This document shows, piece after piece, positions 36,692 to 48,615 of a stretch of 64,000 bases of DNA. Origin of the DNA: Rhizophagus clarus (taxonomy: Eukaryota; Glomeromycota; Glomeromycetes; Glomerales; Glomeraceae). A program made the translations under genes and the position numbers. Numbering within the stretch: the stretch's first letter is position 1; every line of letters starts with the position of its first letter. The stretch spans positions 1,590,501 through 1,654,500 of the forward strand of contig BLAL01000040.1 of the NCBI GenBank assembly GCA_015698045.1. Direction: 5' to 3'. The notes beneath the pieces are model-generated. The model was not told the origin of the DNA. It did not search any database and was given only the letters and a program-made list of their open reading frames with translations.

Positions 36692-36982
36692 TTATATATA
36701 ATCGAAGTATGCTTCAACAAAATCATCCAAAGTAGTACTACTAGAAATATTAAGTATATTTGATCGATCATTCCACAGATTTCTAATCTCAGGTATAGTA
36801 TATTTGGATTGTATTTGATTTCTTACTATGGCTAATCTATCAGATAATTGGCATCTCTTATGCTTTGAATAACTTATATAATCATAAAATTGATCTAATA
36901 AAACATGATAAGATGTATATGATCCATTAATAGAATACCATATATCCAAGTTTACAGTGCAACGAATTTCTCTACCAGGCAT
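36692..36982 (-). CDS. hypothetical 96-residue ORF
   Basis: MPGREIRCTVNLDIW to EAYFDYI. Amphipathic and helix-rich, no recognised domain. It follows the IQ-family relic closely and may be part of the same decayed gene or of the neighbouring element. Confidence 0.3.
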   Translation of the reverse strand: MPGREIRCTVNLDIWYSINGSYTSYHVLLDQFYDYISYSKHKRCQLSDRLAIVRNQIQSKYTIPEIRNLWNDRSNILNISSSTTLDDFVEAYFDYI

Positions 36983-36984
36983 GT

Positions 36985-37678
36985 CAAGAAACTTTTTTCC
37001 CTAGAAGTGTTATTATTTTTAACCACCTCTCAAACTTATTTTGCTAATGAAATGGGCCTCTTCCTATAATTTCTATAAGCTCTTTGAATAAGCTGAGCAC
37101 TTCCATCTTCAGTTTTAGCTTTAGAACACTCATTATCCCAATGATATTTCATCAAGTCTTCAGGCTTAATCTCATACCCATATCTTCTCCATCCAGTAAA
37201 ATATGTCTTTTTTGGCTTTACATCAGGGATCTTTGCCAATTTCCAACAATCGAAGCAAATAGCCATTTTGCTATTATGAATATTAGGTCTATGATAACCA
37301 ATGACAAGTTCTCTCCCTTCATAGATAGAATAATGTCTTTGTTATTCCTTGCCCAGATGATCTGAAAAGGCAGAATAGATGATAATAGCTTTCATAGCCT
37401 TCAGTAATTAATACTTGCAAAGCATTTCTTATACGAATAGCCCATTGCTGTGGAGTTTCATACAAACTAATAATAGATAAATTATCATATATTTTTTCAA
37501 CCTCAATCATTTTTTCGAATTTATCAGGAAAAGGAAATTGATATGTATTTCTAATATATTCTATATCGTATCCAGGTCGAAGATTGATGGGTTTAGGCAC
37601 AGTTTTATTATAATATTTATCTATAATAATCCCAATCCACTTATTGGGCCCTGGTCTGTTAATATAAGTTCCTGACAT
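36985..37678 (-). pseudogene. IQ-motif multigene-family relic
   Basis: The first frame runs MSGTYINRPGPNKW to RSSGQGITK (37678-37319). A one-base change near 37345 connects it to YEGRELVIGYHRP, MAICFDCWKLAK and YHWDNECSKAKTEDGSAQ, then an IQ-like motif LIQRAYRNYRKRP (37100-37050). After SLAK, positions that are Gln and Trp in the family as I remember it are TAA and TGA, and the frame continues as EVVKNN. The two stops plus the frameshift mark a pseudogene. The IQ motif would bind calmodulin-like proteins; the family's real role is unknown. Confidence 0.55.
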
Positions 37679-38576
37679 ATTAAAAGATTTATAACGATTT
37701 ATAGCAATTTAATGTTTTATAGTGTTTTAGCGATTTAAAAAGACTAGTAGTAATTTATAGCAATATTATACACTATAATAAAACCATATTCATTTTTATT
37801 CGATTATAATCATATTGGGATTTTGTTAAACTAGATCCGATCACACAAAAATTGTATCGAAGTTTAGTATCACATGGGATCTCCCCAGTTCCCTGTCAGT
37901 TCCTCGATAGTTCTAGGAGAGTTCCAGGCGCCTTCGGCGAGTTACTATAAATCACGAGATGATCGGCCAATCAGATTCATTTTATTCTTGACCGTACAAA
38001 TTAGTTTGCAGACATACAGCATTTACAGATACACAGCGATATACGGGCTGATACACATAAATTAAAAAGGAGAAAGGTCCGACGTGGGCCAAGAAAAACT
38101 TTATTAGTTAATTTATGTTAATCATGCTTTACAATACTACATATAAAAAAAGAGAAGCGGACATCGTGTCCTCATCTCAGAATTTATATATCCCGTGACT
38201 ACTGCACTGAACCGGGTTCTTCCTAACTTGAGATGCAACGTATTTGATATCATCATTGAAATAGATGTAGCTGAAATTGTCTTTATTCGTTGGATGAACA
38301 GCAACCGTTGAGTCTTATCATCGCTAATACGAAAAAAAAGATCATAAATGTCTGATTTCTTTCGGATAGCATGTTTTTTATTGATTAATTTTCGATGTGA
38401 ATTATTATTACATTTAGGATCACAACTACAATATGATTGTCAAATTGTCATATCAAATTACGTATGACATATGTTTTGTCTGTCAAATTGAGAATATACA
38501 GTGCTAAAGGTAAAACTTATTTTTGTTATAATGATCCTATATGAGAACATAACTGATAACTATCTTTCAATACAAA
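37679..38576. other. intergenic, less AT-rich patch, no gene
   Basis: Bases 37870-38110 are visibly less AT-rich than the surroundings (CCAGGCGCCTTCGGCGAG, CCGACGTGGGCC) but hold no convincing ORF. They could be a promoter or a terminal region of the element to the left. No repeat partner seen in the window. Confidence 0.4.
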
Positions 38577-40674
38577 CTACAACTTCATGTCAAATTCCAC
38601 TGCATATTGTCGAAAGCGAGCAACCCAAGGTGGTTTTCTCTTGAGAACAGTTCTTTTTACAGTGTGAAGATCCTGCTCTTCATAAGAGTCATATAATTCC
38701 TTCGGCAGGACAAAATAAAACTTGATTTCGAAATTGTCGTCTTGATTAATATATTTCTCCACGCCACTCCTGACGATAGGATGACTCTCCGCGATGGTCA
38801 TTTGGAAGAATGTGTCGGGAGGAACATACGCATCGAAGGACGCGTTGTTTTGTTGGATTGGTATACAGTACATGTTAGGTTGAATCTCCTCAATATTTCT
38901 AAACACCAATTTTTCCCGGCGAGGTATTTGTAGTTTGGGGTTGTTCAACCCGAAGCAAGAGGCGGGTACTGACTGTAAAGGCCGAAAATTAAATGATCCC
39001 CCATTTAGTATCTTTCTATGAGCAATTCTCAAATATAGTACCCCGAAGTGTACTGTAATCAGTTATCGCTGAGCTAGCTCGCACAAAATTCAACAACTCA
39101 TCTCTGTAATGAAGTGTAAGTATACTCATCACCTTTTCAGAGACGTAATCGGACGCAAATTTTAAAGTTGACATGGTATAGAAAGGAACCGGTTCACTAT
39201 TTTTCCCTGCAATACCTTTCCCTTTGTCCGGTTTAGTCACAGTGGACGACGAAGCAATTTCTATTATTTCCTCCTCTTCCTCTATTTCCGTCACAGCGGA
39301 CGAAGGATTATCCTCTACTTCCACTATTTCCTCTTCTTCCTCTACTCCCGTTGTCTCCTTCTCTGGTAAGTTCGTGTATATATGGACGATTTTGTGAATA
39401 GCGCTATTGTCATCTGTGGATTCGCCAACAAATTTGAATATCGACGCATTAACTGAGTTAATTGCCTTGTCAAGGAGACGTTGCTGAGATTCATTAAGAG
39501 CATAAAACAAGGTAAACCGGGGAATTCCACCCCAACGATCGTACAATTCCCGAACAGCTTTTTGAGAAAGTTGAGGAAAAAGTTCTTTCCTGCATGTATC
39601 AGTCTCTTCCCAAGACCATACCGGCATATATTGAATAGTTGTTCCTATTTTATAAAACGCTCCGTAGTTAACCTTCTGAGGCGAACTGACAAGAATTGTT
39701 TTGGCGTTATAATCCGTCGGTTCCCTTCCATCCACGATATACCAGACATTTTCATTTCCCAGGTAATCTTTGAATGTGTAAATATTGTCTTCAGAAATAC
39801 TGTAAACGTCATCATTACTAAAAAGAATCGGAGGCTTGTTGCGCTTGTGGTATACAACCGTTTTGTTTTGTTGTGCAAGTTTATAAAGTAAGTAATAACC
39901 AAAGAAAGTTTTACCGATCCCTGGATTTCCGGTAATAAAAAAACGACGGATATTGGTTCTCTCAAGAATAATCTTAGATATGTGGAGATAACTTTCACGG
40001 ACAAACAAGGTGGTTATATTGTTACTTTGATCATCTTTGCCAAAAAGGTAGGAGACTTCCTCGGAAAACTCAAGGAATGGGTCATCGTGGTTATCGTCAA
40101 AATTCTTAACTGGAGCATTCTTTAAAGCATCCCAAACCTTTTGCAGTTTTATATCATCATCATCATATTTTCTTCGTTTGCTAAGGGAATCTAAATATCA
40201 GAGATTAACGTTATTTGGAGAAAAAATAAGCCAGGACCGTTCACTCGCTTTGACAAAATTTATTACGAATCACTTACCGACACCAGGTTGCTCTACGATA
40301 ACGCGAATGTGTTTTTTGGGTGGGTTTGACGATAGGAAGCAGGAAAGAAAAGCACAAGAATAAGTAAGTATTCGGTATTATTGGCGAATAGGACAGACGA
40401 AAAAAGACACAACACAAAAATAACAAAAATAACGAAGTTAGATTATGTGAAACATACCAGAATCTAATAACTTTCTCAGATATTTAACCTTAACTTTATC
40501 AGAGCCGTACTTGAGGTTTTCTTCAATATCAGATATCTTGTTAGGGTTGTTTGTGATATAAGCCAGTAAATCACCAAATTCATCCTCCGTGATTCCAGAT
40601 TCCACGAGGGAGAGGCGGTTAAATTCTTGACGAACATCAGTTGAAGCAGAGGTAGAAGCCGATGTCGAAGACAT
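38577..40674 (-). CDS. Crinkler-type P-loop NTPase protein, headerless, one frameshift
   Basis: Exon 1 40674-40458 (MSSTSASTSASTDVRQEF, then DEFGDLLAYITNNPNKISD) has a GTATGT donor. A 270-nt intron leads to exon 2 from 40187 (SLSKRRKYDDDDIKLQKVWD). The P-loop GNPGIGKT lies near 39945-39920 and a Walker B-like VWYIVDG near 39755. An acidic Glu-rich insert follows (39340-39240), then LRGTIFEN near 39040. There the frame breaks: a one-base excess shifts AHRKILNGGSFNFRPL out of frame, and the remaining 150 codons continue to TAA 38577. The GTIFE..AH...L..GG.F..R order matches Crinkler NTPase-nuclease proteins, whose C-terminal part is thought to be a restriction-endonuclease-like fold. The ubiquitin-like CRN header is absent. 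Codon use is less AT-rich than in the neighbours. Confidence 0.75.
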
Positions 40675-40753
40675 ACTATTTTTGATTTTTTTGTGCAATA
40701 ATTGTTTTCACAACTTGTACGAAAGAAAAAGTAAGGAAATTTTAGAACTGATT

Positions 40754-40793
40754 TGTATATATATGAGAAATCGATTGTCGCACAGATTGATCT
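40754..40793 (-). promoter_or_regulatory. shared Crinkler upstream motif with TATA-like run
   Basis: On the minus strand: CAGATCAATC, then TGTGCGACAATCGATTT, then CATATATATA, about 80-120 bases upstream of ATG 40674. Near-identical to 60871-60914 upstream of the other Crinkler gene. Confidence 0.65.
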
Positions 40794-40799
40794 GACTCA

Positions 40800-42769
40800 T
40801 CAGTTGGAGTAAATCAATACTTTACTGAAACCTGTGAAATCGTGTCTAAGTAGCAGCCATATTATCACCATATTGCTACCATTTATGTAGTAGGCGTATG
40901 GCTACTTTATGTTAAATTCAACGCAGTTGCATTGAATTAATATAGAAATTATGTAGTAAAATATAGTCATAATATAGAATTTGTATTGCTAATTCAAAGA
41001 AACTATGTATATAATAGCAAGAACCTGTATAAATAATTTAAAGTAACCATATATATAATTTAAAATAATCATAAAAATAATATGAAAGAGCTGTATAATA
41101 AATCTGTAGTAAATTTATGTATTCTTTACATTAAACGTGTAGCAAATTCATAATAAATATATAATAAGTTTGTAGTAAACGCATATTAAATTTATAGTAA
41201 ATTCATAATAAATATATAGTAAATATACGTTTTCTGCAATAATTCATAAGTTCTGATCATGTTCTAAACTTCACAAAAAGAGAAGTGAAGCATTAATAAC
41301 ATTTCCTGAAAGTAAAATAAATCTAAATTAATAAAGAGAAATCATTGAATGATTCTTATATTAATTAACCAGATAAAAGTTTCATCATTAATTTTTGTTA
41401 CTTCCTTTTAAATGAATCTGATTTTGTGAAGATTTCAATAATCCAATCTAACTTCAAGGGAGATCATTCATAATATGGAAATAAATGAAATAAGAAAAAA
41501 AACAAGAAATATCTTTAAAAGGATACTATCTAAAGAAAAAAAGAAAATAAATTAGTACATGAAAAAATTACTTTATTTCTTAAATAATGTCTATTTTCTG
41601 AATTATCCTTACCAATCATATACAAAATGCACCTTTTGGACTTTTTCATGACTATTAACAGAAAAATCTTGTGATAAAAAAAATCATTATGCCAAATAAC
41701 AAAAATTGGACAATGCAATCCAATTTTCCATGATTTCTGTAAGAATCCTTAATAAATCTTAACATTAACTGGGAAAAAAGTTTTTAATATTAGAGAGAAG
41801 AATGCTATAATGGTATAACAGAAATACAATAATATGAGAAAAAAAAAATAATCAAGATAAATGACAGTTAATAAGAAATTTAATAAAAAAAGAATTTGAA
41901 CAATAAAAGAAATAAATTGGAATTTTTTAAAAGGATTCATAAATAATAGAAGTTTCGCATTTGCAAAAGTTCTAAAAATAGGAATGGAATGGAAAACTTT
42001 AATATATGTGAAATTTGAGAAGAGAATATTGATGCTTGGAAATGGTTTAACCAATGGTATCACCAATTGAAAATCTAGAACAGTTTCTCATCTTCCTTCA
42101 TAATATTTATAAATAAAGATAGAAGTCATAGAACTACTTTTTCTTTACCTTTTATTGAGATCAGTGTCAGATCTTTCAAGTTTGATGATACTGAAGTCAG
42201 TTTCTTTATCCTTTGACATCTTTTTTCTTTTTCTGCAAATTTGATGAGATGATAAATTTTGAAATAACAAATATGACCTATACTCTCAAGCTACCTTCAA
42301 ATAAAATTGCTGAAAACATTAAAGTATATAAAGGAAATAAGTTGAAAAAGGATAATGATGAAATGAAAATTTTACACAAAAACATTAGAGGGTAATGAAG
42401 TCAAACCTACAGAGGAAGGGTAGGAAATATCATAAAGAATATTGAAAAATGATATAAGAACAAAAAAATATAATACTATAGTATATAGAAAAAAGTGCAA
42501 TAATAGGATATATAGAAAACAAAATGAAGAATATAAAAAGTATTTAGAGTTATTAATAAAGGATAGGTTTGTTACTGTTGTCAAAAAGGGAAAGAAAAAA
42601 TTGCAAGAATGTAGATCATTAGAGGGACAAAAAAATCAGAGTTAGTTAAAAACACAATAAACTTAATGCTGAATTTGAAGAGAATAAAGGAGAAAAATAG
42701 AAATAAAGATGAGAAGAACATTAATGATAAAAGAACGAGAGGAAAAATTTTACTAAAGGTTAAAAAGAG
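40800..42769. other. long AT-rich intergenic region, no gene
   Basis: Bases 41090-41230 contain a diffuse repeat around AAATTCATAATAAATATATA (two clear copies). Short Lys-rich and Phe-rich open frames at 41749-42066 and 42213-42645 look like low-complexity noise. Nothing coding supported. Confidence 0.5.
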
Positions 42770-43185
42770 TACAGTCAAACTTCAATGTACCGATACTCTA
42801 TATACCAATAATTGCTTTTACTGATAAATTTTTATTGTCTTGTTTCATCATTAATAAAAAAATCTCATTATACTAATATTATATATAATTTCGCGATGTA
42901 ACATATACCAATACTACCTTCTGGTTCCTTTATAGTAATGTATATTAAGATGTACTGATAATTTTGGTTACATTAGTGTTAATCCTGGCTGGCACTATAA
43001 GTTTGGCCTGAGTTAAAAATTGTAACTAGGCATCTTTCTTAATTATGTCTAGAATTAGATTTTTTTCTATAATCATACTTATGTTATACATAATATATTC
43101 AGGAAATTTTGAAAATTTTGGACTCAAAATTAAGCATAGTGCGAGCCAGAGTTAGATTTTGGCCTGCATTATAATCTACTAATTA

Positions 43186-43193
43186 CATATATG
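43186..43193. repeat. 8-bp target-site duplication, left copy
   Basis: CATATATG directly before the hAT end; the right copy is at 46499-46506. Confidence 0.9.
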
Positions 43194-46100
43194 TAGGGTT
43201 GTGGTAGTATACCTGTACGTGCAAAATTTTAGTACTCGTACAGTACTTAGACTAGTACTGATGTACTTAGTACAAATAGTTCTAGTACATTTCTAAGTGG
43301 TAGTACAACAGTACGAACCAAATCTAGTACAATTAGTATCAGATTCATACATATAGTACAATACTAATTTAAGCTATTTAAATCGCTAATAATAAATAAA
43401 CTTTTCACTATTTCTTCCATAAAAATTTTTTTTCTATTTAAACTTTTCTTGAGATGAAAGTTTTGACTCACTTTTTTGGATGTTTATTAATTATTATGCA
43501 TGATGATAATCAGATAAATCGATCATCTGTAAAAGAATACAAACACAAGACACGAAAAAAAATAAAGGGAAAATTTTTTCAGTACGTTATCGTCCACAAC
43601 TCTGTGTTAAACTTTTATTTTTTGTATTAACTATGGTCCAAAGTTTGAAAAAATACATTATTTCGACAAAGAAAAAAAGTGGTGCTACTAATAAATTATG
43701 CTATTGTAGAGCATGCTTTAATAAGCTTGGCGAAAATCATCCTGAATTAAAAACGATAGTAGATAAAACTGATAGAATTTTAAAGCATTTTAAAAACTGC
43801 CAAAATTTTCAAGATTCATACAGTCAACAAGAAAAGGATGAAGTATTTACAGTTAAACAAGAAAATAATAAGATATTGGGCAAAAGAACAAGTATTTTAT
43901 TATTTTAATTTTTGTTAAACATTATTTTAATGATAATATTTAATGATATTATTAATTATCTATAGGAAATGATTTATTATCTTCTGATTTAACGTCTGAT
44001 GTAACTGATCAACATTCACAACTTTCAAAAATACGAAGGGATTCAATTTCTTCACGTTCTTCATTAACCTCTCTACCTTTTCAATGGTCAAATTATGGGC
44101 CGATGGATTCATTTATTGCACAAACTCTTTCAAGTGCAGACAAAAAAAAATTTCATTTATATTTATTACGAATTACTATTTCTTATGGATTTCCATTATC
44201 TTGGGTAAATAATCCAGAAGTTATCAATTTATTTAAATTTCTCAATCCTTAGATCATATTACCGGATCGAAAAACTTTATCAAATGAAATTTTGGGTGAT
44301 GCCATTAAAGATTTTGATAACATGATGTTAGAAAAATTAGCATTAGATAGGACAGGAGTAACCCTTTCTTTTGATGGATGGACTAATGTTCGTGAACAAA
44401 AACTAATGGGAACAGTGCTTATGTCATCTGAAGGGCAACCTTATATATGGAAAGCAGTGGATATAAGTAGCGAACGTGCAATAACTGTTGAAGTCATGTC
44501 TAAAATAGAAGAAATGATATCTGAAATAGATAAACTTGAAATACCTCTTTTAAGTATTGTTACTGATAGCGCACCCACTTATAATGCAGCAAAGTAAATA
44601 ATGAAAATTATCATTTAATTAAGATATTTTTATTAAATTATTCTGATAATTAATCCTAATGTTACAAATAGGAAAAGACTTCGAGTTCAATATCGTGCTA
44701 TTGTTTTTTTACCCTGCTTTGCACATCAGATAAATTTATGCGTAAGAGAAATCTTTAAAGTTTCATCTAACCTCAAAACTACATCAGAACAGGCTTTAAA
44801 AATAGCAGCTTATTTCAAAAATACAAATAACAAATATTTTATTGGTCAACTTCAGGATATTCAAAAAGAAATTTATGGGAAATACATTCAACCAGTAGTT
44901 CCTGGAGATACGAGATGGAACAGTTATTTTAATTGTTGTGCAAGCATAAACTCCACTAAAAATGCTTTACGAGTAAGTAATTAATTTTTTATTATAAATT
45001 TTAAATTATATTTATAAATTTAACAACATTTATTAAATTTTTTCTTATTACTAGTCTTTAGCTGCAAAATTTAAACCATCAACTAGAAGGCGTACATCAA
45101 AAGATCCATTAGAAATTTCATAGGATATTTATAATATAATTATGAATAAATCTTTTTGGGAGTCATTGGTTACGTTAGAACAGCTATTAGCACCATATTG
45201 TTGTATTCTAAATATATTGCAAACTGATAAAGCACGATTGCATGAGGTTTTACATTGCTTTGCTTATATTTATCAGTTTTGGCAAAAATATCATGATAAT
45301 AATATGAGCAATGGGATTTTAACCTGATTACAAAAAAGATGGGAAACATGGGAGCAACCTCTCCTTATTCTTTCCTGGCTTCTCCATCCAGCTTATAGGG
45401 CAAAATATTTTACATACCCATCTAAATCACAAGTTAGTTATTTACATATGGGTAAATAGTTAGTTTACTATTACAAAGCTTGGACTGGGAAAAATCCTAC
45501 ATCTATTCTTACAGAATTTGATGATTTCTCACAAAGAGTGAAATATCCTTTTGATGATACATCTATTGCTCAATTTGAAAATGATGTTCATAAATATTGG
45601 TATTGGGTTCGAAGTGCTTATCCAAAAATAGGTACAGTTGCATCCCATATTTTTGAAATTTGTGTTAATGCTGCTTCAATTGAACGATTATGGAGTAGTA
45701 TGGGTTTTTTTCATACAAAAACAAGAAATCGATTAAAGGTAAAAGATAATGATTTTTTTAGCTTTATAATTTAATATATAATTAATAAAGTATAATATTT
45801 TGTATGCAGTTTTCTCATGTATTAAATATGGCCAAATTACGAGCTGAGATTACTTATAATCGATGTAAACAAGAAACTTTACCATTAAATCCAACTATAA
45901 ATTACACTGAATTAGAACAACAAAATATAAATTTAGATGATCAAGATAAAGAAAGTAATCTTAATAATGAACATATAGAAGTGAATAAAGATATAGAAGT
46001 GGATGAAGATATAGAAGTGAATGAAAAAGAAGATTCTGATATACTAGATGATGGAAATAATATAGAAGAACAATTTCAAAATCAATTGGGCCAATTGTTA

Positions 46101-46498
46101 GAAATGGGAAATAATGAATTTGAGTTTGATACAGATGATATGGATGTTGAAAATACTGAACATCCAGCACAAAATAATGATGCAAAATGGGATTTAAAAA
46201 TTATATTCAAAAATAATTTGCGTTGTCCTTTTTAATAAATAATAAATAAATAGTGTTTTGTTTGTTTGATTTTATTTGAATATTTTTTATTTATCATGTG
46301 ATTTGTATATTTTGTACTTCGTACTAAAAAAAATTTCTAGTACGTGTACTAGTACTTAGTATAATCAATAAAAACCAAGAAAAGTTACATGATGTCACAT
46401 GTACTATATACTAAATTCCAAAAATTGAAAAGTACAATACAATACTAGTACAGTACAAGTACTGTACTAGTACTGTACTAGTACATTTCTTAACCCTG
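43194..46498 (+). mobile_element. hAT-family DNA transposon (defective)
   Basis: Termini TAGGGTTGTG and, read inward from the right, CAGGGTTAAG. A perfect 8-bp duplication CATATATG on both sides is the hAT hallmark. About 3.3 kb. Subterminal regions 43210-43360 and 46315-46490 are packed with AGTAC/GTACT motifs, likely transposase-binding repeats. It carries a decayed transposase gene. Confidence 0.9.
43633..46235 (+). pseudogene. hAT transposase with BED zinc finger, several stops
   Basis: Segments in order: an N-terminal BED-like finger (CYCRACFNKLG, HFKNC) at 43633-43900; an acceptor at about 43963 and DSFIAQTL, LYLLRITISYGFPLSWV; a stop within FLNP.IILPDRKTLS at about 44251; TLSFDGWTNVREQKLMG and IVTDSAPTYNAAK to 44597, the DDE-region segments; a further exon from about 44671 with CFAHQINLCVREIF and DTRWNSYF, with a GTAAGT donor near 44973; an exon at 45055 with stops near 45121, 45325 and 45457; the C-terminal dimerisation motif ASIERLWSSMGFFHTKTRNRL near 45680-45740; and an acidic last exon from about 45810 to 46235. 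At least four premature stops make it inactive. Confidence 0.85.
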
Positions 46499-46576
46499 CA
46501 TATATGTACTGATATTTCAATGTACTGATACTTTTTCCCAAAACTGAAAGCATCAGTATATTGAAGTATGACTGTA

Positions 46577-47170
46577 TATTTAAACTAATTAACACTAGTT
46601 AAAGTTAGATAGGTTACTTATCTAAAAAATTTTCCAATATTACCTTGTAGTAGTTATAACCAGTTTTTTTATCATAGTATTATATTATTGTTATAATTCT
46701 TTCTGATGTTATTATTGTATTTATCTTCTATTTATCTTGTAATTTTATTTCATCAATTTCTTTATTACCTATATTAAACAACTATCAAAACAGTCAAGAT
46801 CATTGGATAATGTATTAATAAGACATAATAAATAATATTGAAGCTTGTCTTTATGAATTCATATTGTGTAAGTTCATGTGAACTTATTATTTTTTTATTA
46901 TTATTTAATATATATAAAAGGGATCTAAAATACTGTTACTAACTTTTTATGTCTTGAAAGAATATACATTCAGAAAATTTTATATTTTTGCACAAAGAGG
47001 ATGTTTAGTTAATGAAAGACAATTTTATACATTTTCAAGTTATAAAATTTAAAAAATAATGTATTTATTTAAGTTTTCTATATACAATTTTAAACTTTAG
47101 CTAACTATTATTATAATATATATAAAAACTTTTGCTATTAATGATTTAATTTATACATGTAAAGGAGCAA
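46577..47170. other. AT-rich, no gene
   Basis: No coding or repeat structure supported apart from short AT runs. Confidence 0.5.
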
Positions 47171-47174
47171 ATTT

Positions 47175-47395
47175 TATTGGTGTTACAACAGGAGTGTAAA
47201 AGCAAAGGCTTTATTTTAATCAATTGGTATTACAATAGAAGTGTAAAGGTGAAGGCTTTATCTTACTAATCAATTGGTGTTAGCTACAATAGGAATGTAA
47301 GGGTAAAGGTTTTATTTTAATTTAATCAATTGGTATTAGCTATAATAGGAGTATAAGAGCGAAGCCTTTATTTTAATCGATCAGTTGATATTGAT
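47175..47395. repeat. degenerate tandem repeat, about 55-60 bp, four copies
   Basis: Each copy has ATTGGT(G/A)TTA, then an AATAG(A/G)A(G/A)TGTAA-type stretch, then AAAGGCTTTATTTTAATCAA with small indels. Confidence 0.75.
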
Positions 47396-47995
47396 TTTGC
47401 TTGATATTATTCATGTTAAAAATTAAAAAAAAAAATGGAAAAAAAAAAATTTTTTTTTTATGTAGAACAACGATTTTTTTATTTCTACTATTGAAGTAAA
47501 TATAAAGTCTATTTATTAATATATATAGAGTTTATTTAACTTATTCGTCTAATTAGACATAGTAAACTTTTTTTATTATTAAGCTTAAACAAGTAGACTT
47601 TTAAACTTTTTCTTATATTAAAATCGAATAAATAAATTATAAACTTTTTCTTATATAACTTGATAAACTTTTCTTATATTTCTTAACGAAAAATAATTTA
47701 TTTCAAATTTCGTGTTTACAATACATTAATTATTTAAAAGTATTTGAAAATTTTTTATAAAATTCAAACATTTATAATGATAAGAATACGAAAAATCCCA
47801 AAATTTACTATAAATACCACAAGTAAATATTTTTATATTAAATTGCAATATTGTTGCAAATTTTTATTTAATACTGTATTTTTTAATTTGATAAAAGTAG
47901 GTTGTGAAAAAAGTGGTGGTGAATGAAGTAGTGATTGTGGATGTGATTATATGTGACAGTATATATTACCTAATTGAATCTACTGTAAATCTAAC
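47396..47995. other. AT-rich spacer, no gene
   Basis: A/T homopolymers at 47425-47460. A repeated TAAACTTTTTCTTATAT motif occurs two to three times at 47600-47680. Nothing coding. Confidence 0.5.
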
Positions 47996-48012
47996 AGGAT
48001 CCTGAATAATAT

Positions 48013-48172
48013 ATGGGGTTTTTGCAATAGAAAGGTATGAAACTCAAAAAAAATTTTAAAATTACTTTATATACTAATTATGTTTTTTATACTAAAATAA
48101 GTGTAAATTTAATATTAATTAAATTTTTATTTTTTTTTGAGTTTCGTACCTTTCTATTGCAAAGACCCCATA
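48013..48172. mobile_element. fold-back MITE, 160 bp
   Basis: Two arms of about 45 bases are near-perfect inverted repeats (GGGGTTTTTGCAATAGAAAG against GGGGTCTTTGCAATAGAAAG, read inward), separated by about 65 AT-rich bases. The region is absent from copy 2 near 63100, where CCTGAACAATATATA runs straight on. Confidence 0.85.
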
Positions 48173-48615
48173 TATATAGGTCAGATAAAAATTTCAAAAT
48201 TTACTATGATCAATAAGCAAATTATTTTAAGTTCTGCTAAGCAAACTCTTATTATAACCTTTGAATTTTTTATTCTGCTAAGCAATTTTTTTTCTGACAT
48301 ATATAACTTTATTTAAGTATAAAAAGATAATTTAATTATAATAAATATATATATATATAGTAATAGTAAATTAATTTTTTATATCATTGCAAAAAAAAAT
48401 TGTGAAATTAATTCACTAAATATTAATAAATTAATAATATAAAATGATATACAACTTTGGAATTTTTAATTTTAATTAATATTAATATACTATTGCTATT
48501 TTAAAAATAGTTTTAAAATTTGGAATTTTTATATATTTAGATTTACAAAAATTAAAATATAAATTATTGCCAACCTTTATGAATAACTTCTTAAAGTTAA
48601 TAAGTTGATTTAAAA

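Larger units (their letters stand above)
42772..46574. mobile_element. TA-flanked inverted-repeat element interrupted by a hAT element
   Basis: Left end CAGTCAAACTTCAATGTACC, right end read inward CAGTCATACTTCAATATACT; both flanked by TA (42770-42771 and 46575-46576), as for Tc1/mariner/pogo elements. Without the internal hAT insertion the element would be about 490 bp, so it is itself non-autonomous. Confidence 0.8.

Noticed and set aside
38742..39891. Plus-strand frames of 63 and 136 codons
   Set aside because: Antisense to the Crinkler NTPase exon.
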